This document shows, piece by piece, positions 5,514 to 6,787 of a DNA stretch of 6,787 nt. The DNA lies in the NCBI GenBank assembly GCA_002432095.1, contig DJFQ01000166.1:18787-25573 (forward strand), written 5' to 3'. This DNA comes from Marinagarivorans sp. UBA5868 (lineage in GTDB: Bacteria > Pseudomonadota > Gammaproteobacteria > Pseudomonadales > Cellvibrionaceae). Each line of letters starts with the position of its first letter. Within the stretch, counting starts at the first letter, position 1. Both the position numbers and the translations under genes were made by a program. A model generated the notes under the pieces. That model was not told where the DNA came from. It searched no databases and was given only the letters and a program-made list of their open reading frames with translations.

Positions 5514-6605
5514 TTACGAAGAAAACAAAACCTCTTCGAACATCAATTGGTACTGCGACAATACGTTGTTAAGATGGAATTTTTCGATGGATTTCCTAAG
5601 CTGAGATTTCTCCCACCGCCTACCACAAACAGACTCTAGTTGGTTAGCGATCTCCTTCTCAGAATATCCCTGAACCAACGCCCCATTCAAACCATTCACC
5701 ACTATTTCACTCGGACCACTAGGACAATCAACCGCAACGACGGGCGTCCCAACACCAATAGATTCAAGAAGAACGTTAGGAAATCCCTCGAAACGGGAAG
5801 TCAACAATGTGCATGCAGCCCCTTGGTAAAATTCAGCAACATCCGTCTGAAAACCCTCAAAATCCACGACGCTCGCGAGGTTCAATGATTCGACCAGATT
5901 CTTAAGGGGTTTCTCTAAACTTCCCTGTCCGACAATCTTAAGTCTAAAATCGGGGTTAGCGTCATGAAAAAGAGAAAATGCTTTGATTGCAACATCAAAA
6001 GCTTTCTGCTCCTCAAGCCTTCCGACACATAAGACGTACTGCTTCACCTTCCTTTCCTCTAAATCTTCGCTAAGCAGCATTGCTGGATTATAGATAACGG
6101 AAGTTTTCCCCCGCAACGAAGGGTAAATGGATAGTAAATCGCCCTCCATTGCTCGACATTGATTTACAACATGATCCACTTTCACAAAAAAAACGTCTAT
6201 CAACTTGGACGCTACATACTTTCTCCACAGGCCCTTCATATTCTTTTTTCGTTGAGAGAAGGCAATTATGTTGCGCCCGATAATTTTATAGCTCAAAGCG
6301 GACAACTGACGAACCAGCACCAACAGCACGGAAATCTCGTAATTAAAGGACAATACAACTTTGGCGTCACTCGTTTTTAAATACGACTTAATCGCACCGA
6401 AGGCATACCTGGAATGACTCACCCGCAGATTAATAAAGTTAACATCTTTATCAATACGCCCGTAATAATCGCGCTTCTTTAAATTCAGCACCACAAGATC
6501 CACAGGTATCCCGCGCCGAGCCAATCCATTTGCCAGATTTACGCAAACCCCCTCAGCCCCACCACCAGACAAAGTATTTATAAAAAACGTGACTTTATAA
6601 ATCAT
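5514..6605 (-). CDS. Family 4 glycosyltransferase (GT-B fold)
   Basis: This is a complete 363-residue family 4 glycosyltransferase, expected to add a sugar to the undecaprenyl-diphosphate-linked intermediate on the cytoplasmic side. It opens with the acceptor-domain signature FFINTLSGGGAE (7-18). In the donor-binding half it shows VIYNP (170-174), CVGRLEEQKAFDVAI (193-207), KIVGQGSLE (223-231) and the E-x7-E motif E273-GFPNVLL-E281, followed by GTPVVAVDCPSGPSEIV (286-302). These features place it near PglA/PglH/WbnH-type N-acetylhexosaminyltransferases by general style, but the sugar cannot be fixed. The ATG directly abuts the stop of the upstream flippase (TGA then ATG), a junction that implies translational coupling. 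The next gene begins 31 nt downstream. It resembles the other GT4 of the cluster only in the general motifs, so it is not a recent duplicate. Confidence 0.91.
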   Translation of the reverse strand: MIYKVTFFINTLSGGGAEGVCVNLANGLARRGIPVDLVVLNLKKRDYYGRIDKDVNFINLRVSHSRYAFGAIKSYLKTSDAKVVLSFNYEISVLLVLVRQLSALSYKIIGRNIIAFSQRKKNMKGLWRKYVASKLIDVFFVKVDHVVNQCRAMEGDLLSIYPSLRGKTSVIYNPAMLLSEDLEERKVKQYVLCVGRLEEQKAFDVAIKAFSLFHDANPDFRLKIVGQGSLEKPLKNLVESLNLASVVDFEGFQTDVAEFYQGAACTLLTSRFEGFPNVLLESIGVGTPVVAVDCPSGPSEIVVNGLNGALVQGYSEKEIANQLESVCGRRWEKSQLRKSIEKFHLNNVLSQYQLMFEEVLFSS

Positions 6606-6787
6606 TCACAGTCCACGCTCTTGTCGACGCACAGAGCAATAATGGTAAGCAAACCCTAAAAACATCACAGCTCGCGACACCGATAATGCGATAGCACCAC
6701 CAAGAAGCCCAAAATAAACTATCGACAGAATTGAAATCAGACATGAAACGATCGACATTCTGATATTAACAACTCGGTAAAGAGCAT
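6606..6787 (-). CDS. wzx: Wzx-type polysaccharide flippase, C-terminal fragment (cut by window edge)
   Basis: Only the last 59 codons are in the window; the gene continues beyond position 6787. The fragment holds two hydrophobic segments: SIVSCLISILSIVYFGLLGG (roughly codons 11-30), and AIALSVSRAVMFLGFAYHY (31-49). It then ends in a short basic tail, SVRRQERGL. The pattern of a helix, the turn GLLGGAIALSVSR and a final helix is typical of the last two spans of MOP-superfamily flippases (Wzx/RfbX/MurJ type), which turn lipid-linked repeat units to the periplasmic face. The location, at the head of a row of glycosyltransferases ending in a Wzy polymerase, supports this. The TGA is followed without any gap by the ATG of the next gene. 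The family call is inferred from a short fragment, so another multi-spanning cluster protein is possible. Confidence 0.72.
   Translation of the reverse strand, partial: ALYRVVNIRMSIVSCLISILSIVYFGLLGGAIALSVSRAVMFLGFAYHYCSVRRQERGL

Noticed and set aside
1..6787. CRISPR array, tRNA/rRNA genes, insertion sequences, JUMPstart/ops element
   Set aside because: Looked for by eye on both strands. No regularly spaced repeats, cloverleaf, transposase or ops core was found.

Overview
This window is the distal part of a Wzx/Wzy-dependent surface polysaccharide cluster (O-antigen, capsule or exopolysaccharide). The organism is Gram-negative and most likely a gammaproteobacterium. That placement rests on gene content and the style of the proteins only; no housekeeping gene or RNA is present to fix a genus.

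Minus strand, read in transcription order from the right edge: the last 59 codons of a Wzx-type flippase (6606-6787, cut by the window edge); a family 4 glycosyltransferase (5514-6605); a stand-alone asparagine-synthetase-type ligase that lacks the usual N-terminal glutaminase (4028-5482); a second family 4 glycosyltransferase that starts with TTG (2910-4007); a WecG/TagA/CpsF (GT26) glycosyltransferase (2203-2910); and a multi-spanning Wzy polymerase (973-2199). Junctions are tight (0, 31, 20, -1 and 3 nt), so this reads as one operon. It is interrupted by a clean hairpin plus T-run (4020-4044) whose stem contains the ligase stop codon. This could make output of the last three genes depend on read-through or translation.

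The genes fit together as follows. Glycosyltransferases extend an undecaprenyl-diphosphate-linked unit at the cytoplasmic face. The ligase probably puts an amide or amino-acyl group on an acidic sugar. The flippase turns the unit outward and Wzy polymerises it. The initiating transferase, the sugar-nucleotide genes and the chain-length regulator are not in the window.

Plus strand, left end: one intact, AT-rich hexapeptide-repeat acyltransferase (143-778), convergent with the wzy gene. It is flanked by two GC-richer imperfect inverted repeats (60-121 and 773-844). Each is bounded by R''/R'-like boxes (x-AAC ... GTT-x), in the same orientation. The start codon lies 27 nt after the first putative crossover point, and the TAA stop falls inside the second R''-like box. 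That is the anatomy of an integron gene cassette. No integrase or attI is visible and the R boxes are not perfect, so this stays a hypothesis, but it is the most unusual thing here: a polysaccharide-decorating acyltransferase apparently packaged as a cassette beside a Wzy cluster.

The gap at 779-972 holds the second attC-like element, a small palindrome and no convincing gene.
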